Assembly: GCA_024036415.1 (NCBI GenBank)
Contig: JAMWET010003133.1
Span: 1-64,000, forward strand
DNA length: 64,000 nucleotides
From: Prochilodus magdalenae
Lineage: Eukaryota > Chordata > Actinopteri > Characiformes > Prochilodontidae
Reading direction: 5' to 3'
A model generated the notes under the pieces. It worked only from the letters and a program-made list of their open reading frames with translations, was not told the DNA's origin and did not search any database. The translations under genes were made by a program, and so were the position numbers. Position 1 is the stretch's first letter, and each line of letters opens with the position of its first letter. Positions 24,375 through 36,000 of this stretch are shown piece after piece.

Positions 24375-24578
24375 AACTGATCATCACACTGATTTATCAG
24401 TCTGCTCAGACTTTAGCAGAGCTCAGTAACACTGAGATTAATAACTGATCATCACAACGATTTATCAGTCTACTCAGACTTTAGCAGAGCTCAGTAACGC
24501 TGAGATTAATAACTGATCATCACACTGATTTATCAGTCTACTCAGACTTTAGCAGAGCTCAGTAACGCTGGGATTAGC
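24375..24578. repeat. 68-bp minisatellite, 3 units, upstream of copy B
   Basis: Units start at 24375, 24443 and 24511 (aactgatcatcacactgat...). The array ends about 730 bp before the signal-peptide exon of copy B. The same array has seven units upstream of copy C. Confidence 0.95.
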
Positions 24579-24782
24579 TTTTCTTTTTCAGGTTTTTAAA
24601 TGAAGTGCTGTTTTGTTTGGGACTGCTCATAGTTTGGTAGAATGAATAATGTGCTAAATATAATTAGTAATAATAACAAAAATATCTGATATGAAAATAA
24701 ATATGTAGATATTAATATATACCTAGATAATAACTGTATGAATAGAATGAGCTGCCTAATGTTCAAACTGCTAAATACTTCT

Positions 24783-25224
24783 GTCAGGCACAAAGAACTG
24801 GGCGCGACGCAAGCTGAGCTTTAATATACTATTCAGCAGCCTTACACAACCACAGGGATCAGAGTAGCAGTGGGACAGAACTGAACCGAGACATAAACTG
24901 AAAGGCCAAAGTCAAAAACTGGGAAGACAGTCAGACAGGCGTACAAAACCATAAGGGAATATCCAAGAGACGGAAGCCAGGAAAGTAGAAGCAGGGTCAA
25001 TAACCAGGGAGGAAAGCAGCACCAGGCAGAAGAGTAGAAAGGGGTAAGGCTGAAAGACGAAGTCGAAAGAAAAACAAGGTCGAAAACAGGTAATCAACAG
25101 GTGATACAATCAATAGACTGGAGAGGCGGACCAGGGTGGACTGGCGGAGCGTTAGCATGTGGGTGTGATGTCATCGGGCTGTGCACTCTGGGAACTGGAG
25201 TCCGGTAGACCTGCGGACGTGACA
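24783..25224. mobile_element. Non-autonomous DNA element (GTCAGGC...GTGACA)
   Basis: It is flanked by acttct at 24777-24782 and 25225-25230, and absent from the corresponding place before copy C (around 51330-51400). The ends are weakly inverted (GTCA/TGAC). A relative lies at 28893-29140, sharing 'caaagaact' and 'cactctgggaa' segments. Confidence 0.6.
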
Positions 25225-25311
25225 ACTTCTAATGAACAGCAATGATGATTCACAACTAATTTAATTTGATTATATTTTCCTTTTTATGTTACAGGATTAT
25301 AGACCACAGTA

Positions 25312-25357
25312 ATGATGGTTCATCCTGTTTCTCTGATCATTCTTCTCATGTTGCCAG
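25312..25357 (+). CDS. Copy B signal-peptide exon
   Basis: Two adjacent ATGs at 25312 and 25315 start [15 protein letters not shown]. The exon begins at an acag acceptor (25295 on), so a 5' untranslated exon should lie upstream. It ends in phase 1 at ccag|gtgagt. It is almost identical to 51465-51510. Confidence 0.75.
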
Positions 25358-28300
25358 GTGAGTCTCTCCTGAAACACCTTCACTTTTACAGAAATGCATG
25401 TCTCTGTCTTTCCATATAAATAGAATATCAGCAGTAGGGCTGGGCGATATGGGCATATTAGTCAATAATTATTACAATAAATGTTAAATGATAGTTGTCA
25501 GGTTTAGAGGTTATTTCTGTTTCTGTAATCTACAGTTTAACTGTGGTTTAAACTTTTCTTTATAGTCAGAACATGACAAACAGCAGCACATCCCTAATCT
25601 ATCCTGGAAGAAAGCCCGTTTCCCAGGTTGGCTGTTTTTACCAGCTAAAAGAAAAGAGATTTTATTTAGAAAATATAATCCAAACAAAACAGCAGCATGT
25701 CTAGCTTTATCTAAATCAGTGCAGTAACTGTATCAGCCCACTTCTTCATTTCACCGTTGTAGTCTGGAAATGCTGGAATACTGAAACACACAGAGCTCTT
25801 CAGATGTAGTCGTGTGGAGAGAAGTGATTTAATGCTAGTAGGTTGAGAGCGAATGTGTGTGAGGTCACTACAGCTACACGCCATGTTTGGTCACAGGAGA
25901 ACAGTTTTATGGCCCAGCCCGAATCAGCAGACATATTAATCCAGTGACGTGTATGACGTGGTGTTTTCACTGGTCACAGTGAGTTCTAACTGTCCTAATG
26001 TCTTCCTTTCTTTCCCAACACAACCGTATAAACAGCTCCGCTCATGGCAAACGTCACTGAGCACTTGGATCACACCGGGTAAGATTAACCACATATGACA
26101 CTATCAGGGTTGTGTTTTTGTAACACCAGTAGGTGACATGGTCTAAGGACAATCAGACACATAGCTGGAAACACATGTCAAGTGATCTACAAGGTGTTTC
26201 TAAAATAAAACAGATGTTCAACTCAGAGGTTCTCAAAGTTTCAGTAGCAAAGAGCTGCCACTGGGTTCTCCACAGTGCTTGGCCGTCCCCATGACCCCCA
26301 GTTCTGCAGCCTCTGTTACGCAAGATTTTATCCAGACCCTCCCTTTCATATTCCCTCTGGTTATTACAGTAGACCCAGGCCCATGTTTCTCTATTTTTCA
26401 TATCATACAACCACATCTCCTCCCTGGGTACAACTTACACATACTGGTAATGGTGACACATTACAAAGCTTAGCACAGGAGTTGCACACTGGTCAAGAGG
26501 TGTTGACCATGGATCTCCAGTGGTGGTTTGGGCAGGTGCCAGAGGTCCCAGTAAAGACTTTTCTTTTGAGTACTGGCGGCTCAGTGCTGTCACAAATCAG
26601 CTCACTGGCTCCATATGATTCAACTCTGTGACACTCACTCTTAGAGAGAGAGAACAGCGTTTCAAGGCCATGGCAAATTATCACCAGCTACATTCAAGCA
26701 TCCGGTGTCCCCAATAACTATGCATCATCTATCTGTATGTCAGTGGCACACTGCAACCCCGGATCAGATCTGCAAACCTCTGGCTAAGAACTATAGTCTC
26801 CTTTAGCGGCATGTAAGCTTCTTGGGTCACATAGCAAGAGTGGAAACACGTCCTTTTCAAGAGCATCACAGATAATCTGCTGCTGTACCCGTGATAAAAG
26901 TCCCTGTGTGTAGCCTATTGGTACAATGTGTGTTGTGATCTTCATACAAACATTCTACTGTTCAACAAACAAACAAACAAATACATACATAAATAAATGT
27001 ACATTTTTATTTTTATTTTTCCGTGAAGGATTTTGTTATGATATACAGGCTGATATACTCAGGGTAGTGTAGGAGTAAGTATATGGGATCTATTTCTCAG
27101 CCCAGTGACAGGATACTCTTCAGTACATATTTATGTGGGAATTAAAGATGTTGGATTTTTACATAAAAAATTAGGATTAAAAATGGGCTTTGGGTCAAAT
27201 TTCATAAATTGACATATTAGCATCACACACACAGGATCAAAACGAAGATCCAGCTTGATATTTAGCTCTCCGATGCTGCCTGAACATTATACTGATGGAG
27301 ATGACAGTAGTCGGATCCTGGAAGGCACATCCTTCATCCACTGTGTTCTCTGTTAATGCTCTCTCTATGCTTGCTCAGTCATGGAGGTCCAAAGCACATC
27401 CCACTTGATCTTCCTTCAGCTGTGTGCAATGACATATTTCCACCAGAGGGGTCTCCAAATCCTATATCATACAGAGTTAGTGATTTAATTATTATTGTCA
27501 CACAGATACAAAATCTGCCTGCTATGAAATTCTTACTCAGGGAACTTTATTCTGTTTGTTCCTAGAAACATCACTTAAAGAGCTCAAAGAAGGTCAACTG
27601 TACATACGAGTGGGACTACATGTCAGCGACTGGAGTATTTCATCTTACACTCATTTATGTACTCTCCTTTTCTCTGCAGGCTCACTTTACCAACGCCTAC
27701 CTCTACCAACTCCACCCAGTGTAAGTCACACTCGAAATTTTTATCTATTGTAATTCATCATAGTGTCAGGTTTAAGAAATTGGAATTGACGCTTGCTGAG
27801 CTAAAATCAGAGTAAGGATTTATTAACAAGTTAGCGGTGCAGCTAAACAAAGGATGTGAAAGTCAAATTAATTCCATTCACTGATTAAATAGTAATTTAA
27901 AGAACTTGATCAGTGGATCACTGATCAGTGGAGGCCCTCACCAGTCAAACACAATTCATTACAGTTCAGACAGGAGGTTAGTTTATAAGAATACAGAGTG
28001 AGTACAGTAGAAATCACCAGTTAAAATCTTTTTTAGGTTTTAATCTTTGAAGTAGCTCTGCTTGTACATATATCAAACTAATAGCTTCAGGTATTCTGTT
28101 AAGTGCTTCCACATTTCCAGTCTAAACTCTCCAGTTTTATCATTTATCTGCATGCTTTATTTCTACAGTGGTGCTTGAAAATGTGCAAACCATTTAAAAT
28201 GTTCTAGATTTCTAAATAAAATTTGGTATAAAACCTAAAGAACATTTTAAAGGGTTCAGTACCTTTCAAGCAACATAGTGTGTGCTACAGTGTACATAGA

Positions 28301-31300
28301 GAAGTAAATCATCATCTAATTCATGTAAAGTTAATAAACTAAAGTAAATTAACTATTTCCAACATTGCATCACCAAAGTACAGTCTCCTCTAAATGGACA
28401 GAAGATTTGCTGAACACCTGCCTTCTAGCTCCACTTTGCTATTGCATGTTTAGTTACCTGCTAATGAATTGATGAAATTGTAAATATCTTAAAATATTAT
28501 TTAATATTAGCATCTCTGTTGAGTCTGTATGCATCTAAAATGTCTATTGTTCTATATAAATGTCTAATATTAATTTTTCAGTTTCCTATTAATCTAAATC
28601 TGAAAACTGTGAAGCTGTGCAGAATTAACATATTACAATTATAACATATGAATATTTTATTCATTTTTGATTCTAGACTTTTAAACAGTGAACTTGTTGA
28701 TCAGTGGTGCAGCTTTACCAGTTAAATCCAATAAATTATAGAGTGGTGCTTTGACTTACTAAAGAAGCACCAAATATTACTGCAACACTGAAATCTTATA
28801 AATATTAACAATATGATGAATTACCACTAAAATGTCCCTTTTATGCATCATTCATAATCAGCATCATTCCCTCTAGCAAGCTGTTTATTGTCAGGGCCAA
28901 AGAACTAGGTATGACGCGTGCAGAGCTAGAAGTCCAAGAAGGTTTATTTGAAAACTCGATAGCTAAGCACAACAGCGAAATCCAGGCAAACATAACAAAA
29001 TGGGCAATACAGGGTCGGAGACAGAGACAGGCAAAAGTAGAAACCCAGGAAACCAGATAATGGAGTGTGATTGGGAGATTGGGATCATGTGAGTATGATG
29101 TCACCAGAGCACTCTGGGAAATAGAGTCTTGGTCAAGGACATAGGTTTTTGTATTCTAGACTGTGTCTTGTGTTTTGTGTTACACTAAATTCACCAAGGG
29201 TGCTTATAATTGGTGCCCACAGTAGCTGTTTTTATTTTGTAGACGGCCCAAGGACAGTTTTGGTGTCCAGCAGACCCTCTGGTAGAGTACTTGAGGGTTC
29301 TTCAGTGACTCTGAACTGCAGCAGTGAAGCAAACCCCCCTGTGAAGAACTACACCTGGTATAAGAGATCAGGAACTGGAGATGTACCACTAGGCTCTGGG
29401 CAGAGTTACACCATCAACAACATCAGCCATTCAGACAGTAACAAATACAAGTGTAGAGCATCCAACCAGCACGGATCTGCATTCTCAGAGTACATGCCAC
29501 TTGATGTTGTATGTGAGTATTGCTCCTGTAAGTCTGCTACCATCCCCACTATCTTCATATCTGTACCCACCACTCCTCCTCCTACTGCACAGCTGAAATT
29601 CAGGTCTTTCCTGTACCAGTACCTTACACTTGTGATGTACTCCCTCCATGTGATTGTTCTTTTGTTAGTTATTTGTCCATGAGTTTAACCTTTACTCAGT
29701 TAATCTACTGTATACAATAACCCCACCCAAGTCCTACATTTATTAATGATGTAAATATAATTAGGGGCATGTAGTTATACTTGTTTGTGTGTTTTTTTTT
29801 CAGACAGCCCAAAGACAGTCTTGGTGTCCAGCAGCCCCTCTGGTACAATACTCGAGGGTACATCGGTGACTCTGAACTGCAGCAGTGAAGCAAACCCACC
29901 TGTGGAGAACTACACCTGGTTTAACAGATCAGAAACTGAAGATGTACTAATAGGCTCTGGGCAGAGTTACACCATCAGAAACATCGGCCCTGCAGACATT
30001 TACAAATACAAGTGTAGAGCATCCAACTCATACGGATCTGCATTCTCAAAGTACATCCTACTTGATGTGTTATGTAAGTAAAGCCCCTCCATATCCGCTC
30101 CAACACAGTGATCTATTACACCTCTGTGTCAGTAGTAAATGTAGCGGTGAGCTCAAGGTGTGCAGCAGTACAGTATCTGAAACACCCGCACCACGAGCAC
30201 TACCATACATGGCCTTGTCAGTGTCAGGGTCACTGCTGTGCTGAGAACAGACCATCATCCTAATAACATCTGGTGAACGGTGGACCTGGGTCCAGTAACT
30301 GGTGTAGAGAGGGGCTCATAGGTTACGACAACTGACGTGTTACATGCTGTTGGTGTACACTCGTACTGTTGACTAAAAAGCAAGATCAGGATCTGTAACA
30401 AATAAAGGTGTATGAATTTTTTCATTTTTAATCAAAGCCTAGTAAATATACTGTCACATCCTGTCTCGTCCATGTCTGTCTGTTTCCTCTGGCTTCCTGT
30501 TTCTGTCCTGTCCTGTTCCATGTGCTTCTGTTTGTTTTGGTTTTTTATTCCTCCTGTCTCTGCCTCCTTGTCAGGCCCCTTACCTGTCCCTTGTTCCGAG
30601 GTCCGCCTCTCCCCAGGTGTTTCTCTTTAGCCCTTGTTGTTTTACACTCTCGTTGTGCCCTTTGTTCTGGCTCGGTGTTTTGTCTCCATGTTCGTTGATT
30701 TTGTCTCTGTCAGTTGTTTTCGGTATTCCTGTATTTTGGCCATTGTGGAGTTTTGTGTCTTGTTTTTCCCAGTTCCTTTGGCTTTTGTTTCATCTTGTTT
30801 GATTTACATTAAAGACTTGCACTTGCATCCTGCCTCCTCATCCTGTCCCTCCATCCCCCTGTAACATATGCAGTGTACATCCCAGTGTTTACTGTACTAT
30901 CCATGTTATTGGAAATATATATGGAGTTATGGAATACTGATCAAATTTGAACTAAAATTTAATGGAGGATGATTCCTGTGAATCTCTACCTTCCACTCCC
31001 ATGACAGAGTTTTCTCAATTAGCTAGTTCTGCTACCAGCCACTCTCACTCATTTGTCAGTGTTCCTGTGTCTCTTTCTAATGGTGTTTTAACCAGCTCCA
31101 CCTGCCTGCCACGCCCAGCATGTTATGGCATCACCACATTGACAGTCAGCCCAAGTGGTAACCCAGGCTGACACACCTCCACTGATTAATTCTCGCCCAC
31201 TACATTTCTCCTACCTATCTGCCAGATTAATCTTAGATTAATCTCATACTCACCGTATTGTGTTTCAGATGAACTGATGAACAAAACAGAAATCAATAAA

Positions 31301-34300
31301 GCATAAAAGTTATGTTTCTGTTAGATGGTTATATTTATGAGGGTTTATACAGTGAAGGTTTTCCTTTTTACTGCTACATGGTGAAACAATCAATTTGACA
31401 GACGCAGTAGAGGGTAAAAGACTCCAGAAGCTTTGTGCACGCAGTAGTTATTTTATTTTTCCATTTTTAAATCTCTTTTAGATAGCCCCAAATGGGTCTT
31501 GGTCTTTAGCAGACCCTTTGGTCGAATCCTTGAGGGTATTTCAGTGACTCTGACCTGCAACAGTGATGCAAAGCCGCCTGTGGAGAGCTACACCTGGTTT
31601 AAGAGATCAGGAACTGAAGACGTACAAACAGGCTACGAGCGGAGTTACAGGATCAACAGCATCAGCCCTTCAGACAGTAACAAATACAAGTGTAAGGCAT
31701 CCAACCGGCTCGGATCTGCGTTCTCAGAGTACATACCACTTGATGTGTTATGTAAGTAAATGATCATTTATATCTATTGGAACACTAAGTTATGTTCACG
31801 GTTCTCTTTTAATCTGACTGACGGATTTTCGGGTTTTCTTTGTTTACTGCGTGCTGTTTTCTAATAAAGGCTATACAAATCTCAGATTACGTCTCATGCA
31901 AAGCGCATGGTCATTAATATATGCTTTCATGCGTGAACAAAACAAAGCAGAAATAAGCATAAAAGTTATGTATCTATGTACTTTCATTATAGAGCTTTGC
32001 TTTAACACACCACAATTATTACAGTCAGCTACACTGAAATCTTATATTACCAATATGACGAATTATGACTAAACTGTCTCATATATACACATATATACAT
32101 ATTTATAATTTTTCTTAGACTAAATCTACCATGGATGTTAATACTTGGTATAATTTCTTTCCTTTTTATTTTTTAGACGGCCCAAAGACAGTCTTGGTGT
32201 CCAGCAGCCCCTCTAGTAGAATAATTGAGGGTACATCAGTGACTCTCAACTGCAGCAGTGAAGCAAACCCACCTGTGAACTACACCTGGTTTATAAGATC
32301 AGGAACTGAAAATTTCCCAATAGGCTCCGGGCAGAGTTACACCATCAACAACATCACCTCCTTAGACAGTAACAAATACTACTGTAAGGCATCCAACCAG
32401 CACGGATCTGCATTCTCAGAGTACATGCCACATAATGTTGTGTGTAAGTACATGATCATTTATATCTACTGGAACATTATAGTTTATCTTTGGTTCTCAT
32501 TTAATCAGACTGAATATTACAGCTACCAGATCTAATCAATGTTGTACTTGTAGAGTTCCCAAAGAAGGTGATTATTTATGTAAGGGCCATTATATCTACT
32601 GTGGGACAGTATTTTATATATACTGTATAAATATACGATCTAGAACCAGCAGATCTAACTGAGCTGTTGTACTTCTAGACTCCCCGAAGAGGACCTCAGT
32701 GTCTGTAACCCTGAGATGCAGCACTGATGCTAACCCACCTGTGACGAACTACACCTGGTTTAGAGAAGGTAAAAGTGAACCTGTGGCACACGGGGAGACC
32801 TACAGCATCACGAGTATCACTAAGGAAGACGTTGCACCATTCTACTGTAAGGCTGGTAACAGTATTGGTCATAGCTTTGCACGTCCGGTTCCAGTCACAT
32901 GTACAGGTGAGCAGCACCTACTTGATCACATGTCTCATTTTCTGGTCTGTGTTATGCTTTCTGGTTTAAAAAACCTTCAGTTTATTATTTTAACCCTTAT
33001 GTTATTATTTTTATAATCAGAGGAGTGTTCTAACGCAGCTGCTGGCATCGGTGGATTCTGTGGAGGACTTGTTGTAGCTGTTCTCTTCACCATTCTGAGG
33101 TCAAGGTGATGTGTCTCTATACAATGCTTAAGTCGTTCTCAGTTACCATCAAACTCAGCTGTATTCAGGTGTTCAGCATTAGCCAGGTAGTTTCCTGAAT
33201 CAATTAAGCCTAAGCCTAGACTTCATCATCAGCACTGCAGTGTAATCCATGCCTGAGGAGCCAACCTATAATGGTTAAATTAGCAAAAAGCCCAGCAGGT
33301 TATAAAGGAATGATTTAGTTTAGTGCTGGACTAACATACTCCATACTCCATACTCCAAACCTACTCCAATACTGTGATTCCTTGGCATGGAAGAAGATTT
33401 GGGAGCCCTTTAAATGAACGCTCCCTATTGGACATGGCAACAGTGCCCTTTTTTTGGCTGGGACAGATCACCTTATCTCATCCAGAGCGAATTACAACCG
33501 TGCTTAGTGTTCCGTTGGATAATATATCATGGTGAAGACCTGTAGTGCTGGGGATGAACACCAGCTCAGTCTTGCTGGGATTGAGCTTAAGGTGGTGAGC
33601 TGTCATCCATGAGCCGATGTCAGTCAGGCATGCTGAGATGCTGAGATTGCATACCTGTGTGTCGGATGATGGGAAGGAAAGCATGAGTTGAGTATCATCA
33701 GCGTAGCAGTGATAAGAAAAGTCGAGAGGTAATTACTCTGCCAAGAGAACGAGTGTAAAGAGAAAAGAAAAGAGAGCCCAGTACTGAGCTTTGAGGGACA
33801 CCGGTGGAGAGTCTGAGTGGAGCAGAGGTGGACCCACTCCATGTTACCTGATAGTGGCGGTCCTCCAGGTAGGACTCAAACCACTTCCATGCAGTGCCAG
33901 TGATTCTAAGACCAGTGAGGACTGACAACTCCTGACCACCACTGACATTCATCATTCGCTATGATAAAAATGAAACGTGTACATCTGTTATCGTTTATTT
34001 TTGGAAAGATGGGGGAAGAAGCAGACAATAAATGGAAATGATGACGAGGCAGGTGGAATCGGGAGCGAGAAACAGAAAAGAGCAAATGAAAATGATTACG
34101 AGGTAAGTGGTCTATCATTATTGCCTCCTGGCCTCCAGGTAGAGTGCAGAACCATGCAGCAGGGTTCAACCAGTTTCAGAGTGAGGCAGCAGGGTTTAAC
34201 CAGTTTCAGAGTGAGGCAGCAGGGTTTAACCAGTTTCAGAGTGAGGCAGCAGGGTTTAACCAGTTTCAGAGTGAGGCAGCAGTGTTTAACCAGTTTCAGA

Positions 34301-34907
34301 GTGAGGCAGCAGGGTTTAACCAGTTTCAGAGTGAGGCAGCAGGGTTTAACCACTTTCAGAGTGAGGCAGCAGGGTATAACCACTTTCAGAGTGTGGCAGC
34401 AGGGTTTAACCAGTTTCAGAGTGAGGCAGCAGGGTTTAACCAGTTTCAGAGTGAGGCAGCCGGGTTTAACCAGTTTCAGAGTGAGGCAGCAGGGTTTAAC
34501 TAGTTTCAGAGTGAGGCAGCAGGGTTTAACCAGTTTCAGAGTGAGGCAGCCGGGTTTAACCAGTTTCAGAGTGAGGCAGCAGGGTTTAACTAGTTTCAGA
34601 GTGAAGCAGCAGTGCATGGTGCTGATATTGTTTCTTCTGTAAATAGAAATGTGGCTCAGACACCAAGGACGACACGTATACGGGTCTTAATGTGATCAAC
34701 AAGTCCTCAGATGATGTGTATGACGTTCTAACAGTAAGGAATTCACCCACACACTCGTCCGGAGAAGTTTACACTTTAACCATCAATGTATAATTAGTGA
34801 GAGTGTTTAATCTTGTTCTCTGGTGGTCTTTTTTAATCTTGTTCTCTGGTGGTTTTTCTTGCTGGTAGACTGAGAGCAGCCCATCTTGTGCTGTAACAGA
34901 GGTGTAG
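25312..34907 (+). CDS. CD22-like Ig receptor, copy B (12 exons, 579 aa)
   Basis: Predicted coding exons: 25312-25357, 26036-26078, 27680-27720, 29243-29512, 29804-30073, 31482-31751, 32177-32443, 32679-32906, 33021-33105, 34009-34102, 34647-34733, 34869-34907. All junction phases agree and the sum is 1740 nt, one open frame. Residues 1-15 are a signal peptide ([15 protein letters not shown]), 16-43 a short Thr/Ser/Pro-rich linker, 44-402 four Ig domains, 403-478 a membrane-proximal Ig domain, about 480-506 the transmembrane helix, then a 73-residue tail. Each repeat-type Ig has an NYT sequon beside the core Trp, and most have NCS at the first Cys. Tail tyrosines lie in YTGL and YDVL, ten residues apart, an ITAM-like pairing; the strict ITIM consensus is not met. 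Without a V-set domain it probably does not bind sialic acid as mammalian CD22 does. The family name is by overall resemblance; a related FcR-like or PECAM-like name would also be defensible. Confidence 0.8.
26036..26078 (+). CDS. Copy B N-terminal exon 2
   Basis: A 43-bp exon (phase 1 to 2) encodes APLMANVTEHLDHT with one NVT sequon. Acceptor aacag, donor gtaaga. The matching exon of copy C (52420-52459) is one codon shorter. Confidence 0.6.
27370..27660 (+). other. Conserved intronic segments before linker exon
   Basis: Two segments are unusually similar in B and C (53815-54090), and the second also in A (about 1030-1110). One can be read as HGGPKHIPLDLPSAVCNDIF; the other contains [16 protein letters not shown]. 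Splice-like borders exist for parts, but phases do not fit the flanking exons, so I do not call them exons. Confidence 0.3.
27680..27720 (+). CDS. Copy B linker exon
   Basis: A 41-bp exon, phase 2 to 1, encodes LTLPTPTSTNSTQ, rich in Thr/Ser/Pro with an NST sequon. It probably forms a short O-glycosylated stalk N-terminal to the first Ig domain. Confidence 0.6.
28893..29140. mobile_element. Truncated relative of the 24783-25224 element
   Basis: It starts GTCAGGGCCAAAGAACTAGG and shares internal order with 24783-25224, but its right end is lost about 100 bp before the first Ig exon of copy B. Confidence 0.5.
29243..29512 (+). CDS. Copy B Ig exon 1
   Basis: A 270-bp phase 1-1 exon ([19 protein letters not shown] start). 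Core Cys, Trp and Cys are present ([25 protein letters not shown]). The donor is gtgagt, unlike the gtaagt of its siblings. Confidence 0.85.
29804..30073 (+). CDS. Copy B Ig exon 2
   Basis: A 270-bp phase 1-1 exon. It has ENYTWFNRSETED, an extra NRS sequon after the core Trp, and [17 protein letters not shown] at the second Cys. Confidence 0.85.
30085..30350. repeat. Interspersed repeat in Ig intron (see 4560-4860)
   Basis: Second copy of the repeat at 4560-4860, in the matching intron of copy B. Non-coding. Confidence 0.4.
30450..30868. mobile_element. Non-autonomous DNA element (TGTCACATCC...TGTAACA)
   Basis: Pyrimidine-rich segment with near-inverted ends TGTCACA and TGTAACA. It has 'ttacattaaagacttgcacttgcatcctgcctc' character near its right end, as in abundant fish repeats. 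It is absent from the other Ig introns here. Confidence 0.5.
31482..31751 (+). CDS. Copy B Ig exon 3
   Basis: A 270-bp phase 1-1 exon, the most diverged repeat-type domain of copy [51 protein letters not shown]. It matches copy A exon 5275-5544 best (both [17 protein letters not shown]). Confidence 0.85.
32177..32443 (+). CDS. Copy B Ig exon 4 (one codon shorter)
   Basis: 267 bp, phase 1-1. The codon before NYTWF is missing (PPVNYTWFIRSG), shortening the B-C loop. The second-Cys region is [13 protein letters not shown] instead of KYKCRASN. Confidence 0.85.
32679..32906 (+). CDS. Copy B membrane-proximal Ig exon
   Basis: 228 bp, phase 1-1: [55 protein letters not shown] truncated look-alike start lies 125 bp upstream at 32554-32570. 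Confidence 0.85.
33021..33105 (+). CDS. Copy B transmembrane exon
   Basis: 85 bp, phase 1 to 2: [19 protein letters not shown] then AVLFTILRSR. It has several small-residue GxxG motifs that favour helix packing. Arg replaces the Trp of copies A and C near the cytoplasmic end. Confidence 0.8.
33460..33955 (-). mobile_element. LINE reverse-transcriptase fragment
   Basis: Minus-strand reading gives TAWKWFESYLEDRHYQV, then STGVPQSSVLGSLFFSLYT, then after a frame change LSFPSSDTQ, DIGSWMTAHHLKLNPSKTE. These are the palm and thumb of a non-LTR reverse transcriptase (L2/Rex-like). Frame breaks and 5' truncation make it dead. It lies in the intron between the transmembrane and first tail exon of copy B only. 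Confidence 0.8.
34009..34102 (+). CDS. Copy B tail exon 1
   Basis: 94 bp, phase 2 to 0: RWGKKQTINGNDDEAGG through KRANENDYE. Donor gtaagt. The same frame continues without a stop through the intron and the 30-bp array to 34642. Confidence 0.75.
34162..34612 (+). repeat. 30-bp minisatellite, about 15 units (copy B tail intron)
   Basis: Same unit as in copies A and C; variants are single substitutions (caccactttcag, tagtttcag, cagccggg). In the frame of tail exon 1 each unit would encode a decapeptide [10 protein letters not shown]. Confidence 0.97.
34647..34733 (+). CDS. Copy B tail exon 2 (paired YxxL)
   Basis: 87 bp, phase 0-0, encodes KCGSDTKDDTYTGL then NVINKSSDDVYDVLT. The two YxxL motifs have ten residues between them. 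Residue -2 of both tyrosines is Asp, so neither fits the strict ITIM pattern. Confidence 0.8.
34869..34907 (+). CDS. Copy B last coding exon
   Basis: Encodes [12 protein letters not shown] and TAG. A donor at about 34935 is 28 nt after the stop, close enough to avoid nonsense-mediated decay by the usual 50-55 nt rule. Confidence 0.65.
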   Translation, partial: TESSPSCAVTEV

Positions 34908-35258
34908 ATCTTCAAAGCCGCCTCCACTGACTCCAGTAAGTGATTTCATGCTTCATCCTTTACCAGGGCTGGTTGCTAGTGTGCGGTATGTCAGTTCAGT
35001 TCTCGCTAAGATATGAGTATATCATAACCAGTACACCATCAATCCACAAATATGAACAGATTATGCAACATTTAATGAAAACATGAGTCTCTTGATATCC
35101 TAGTCTAGTGTGCTGCATCTGAGCTAGTCCACCTTAATTTCAAAGACAGATAGGAATGGCTAGTCTTTTTGGCAGGAACAATAATAAATCACTGTTAAAG
35201 TTTTATATATCAAACTGAGTACTTACCACCAGTACCTGTGTGTTCTTACTTTAGACTT

Positions 35259-36000
35259 TAGACTTTAGTGGAATCATCATCAGAACCATCAGGCTGGATA
35301 CACACCACATAACAGACTGCACCTACAAAGATGGAGGAGCAGATAAACGGAGATGAGATGTTAATGCTTTCGCTTTAATTAATAATCATAACTCGTTTCT
35401 TATAAAGGAAGTGAGTTCCACCTCCACCTGCTAAAGCTCTGCTGTAGCTGCTTCACTTGTGTGGCCATCCATCATATTAGTCAATCAGGAACAGTAGTCG
35501 TCACTATACGGACAAACTACAGCTCTTATTCTAGGGTATGATCGTGTGTACGTTATTCAAGCACCAGGAAAATATCTGTACTCTTACTCAGTTATATTTA
35601 CAAGACATATTTTTGCTTTTTAAATGTTCATTTAATATTGAATGTCCTTTAAACGCTTTTAAGAGTTATAAAAGTGTAGTTGAAGTTTAAAGAGTTAAAA
35701 GGGTTAAAGATGAAACAGACTTGCTTTGGGTTCCTTATGCCCAGCGCAATTAGTATATTATTTCGTTTGTTTAAATGTATATACTATTTTTTTTTTTACA
35801 TTTTACCTGTACACTTCCTCTTTTGAGTTTGACATGCTATTCATACTTTCACAAGTTTAATAAAGAGCTTTTGATGTTTACTAGGTTCTTATGTTTTTAT
35901 CTAGATTACTTTTTTACATTTTCTTCTTTTAGGTATTAATACACAGTTGCCAAAATGCTATTTTGTTATTCTGTTTGAAAGTTTCACCCGAAAAATAAAG
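35259..36000 (+). other. Probable 3' UTR exon region, copy B
   Basis: Sequence homologous to 9236-9345 begins after tttag near 35265; an AATAAA lies at about 35993. In copy B the alternative frame has a stop (cacaccacataa), which argues for untranslated sequence. Confidence 0.35.

Noticed and set aside
26153..26684. Overlapping open frames in the intron of copy B
   Set aside because: They lie on both strands of one segment, lack exon borders and have no counterpart in copy C.
34647..34733. Classical ITIM in the receptor tail
   Set aside because: Residue -2 of both tyrosines is Asp, not Ser/Ile/Val/Leu; only YxxL is satisfied.
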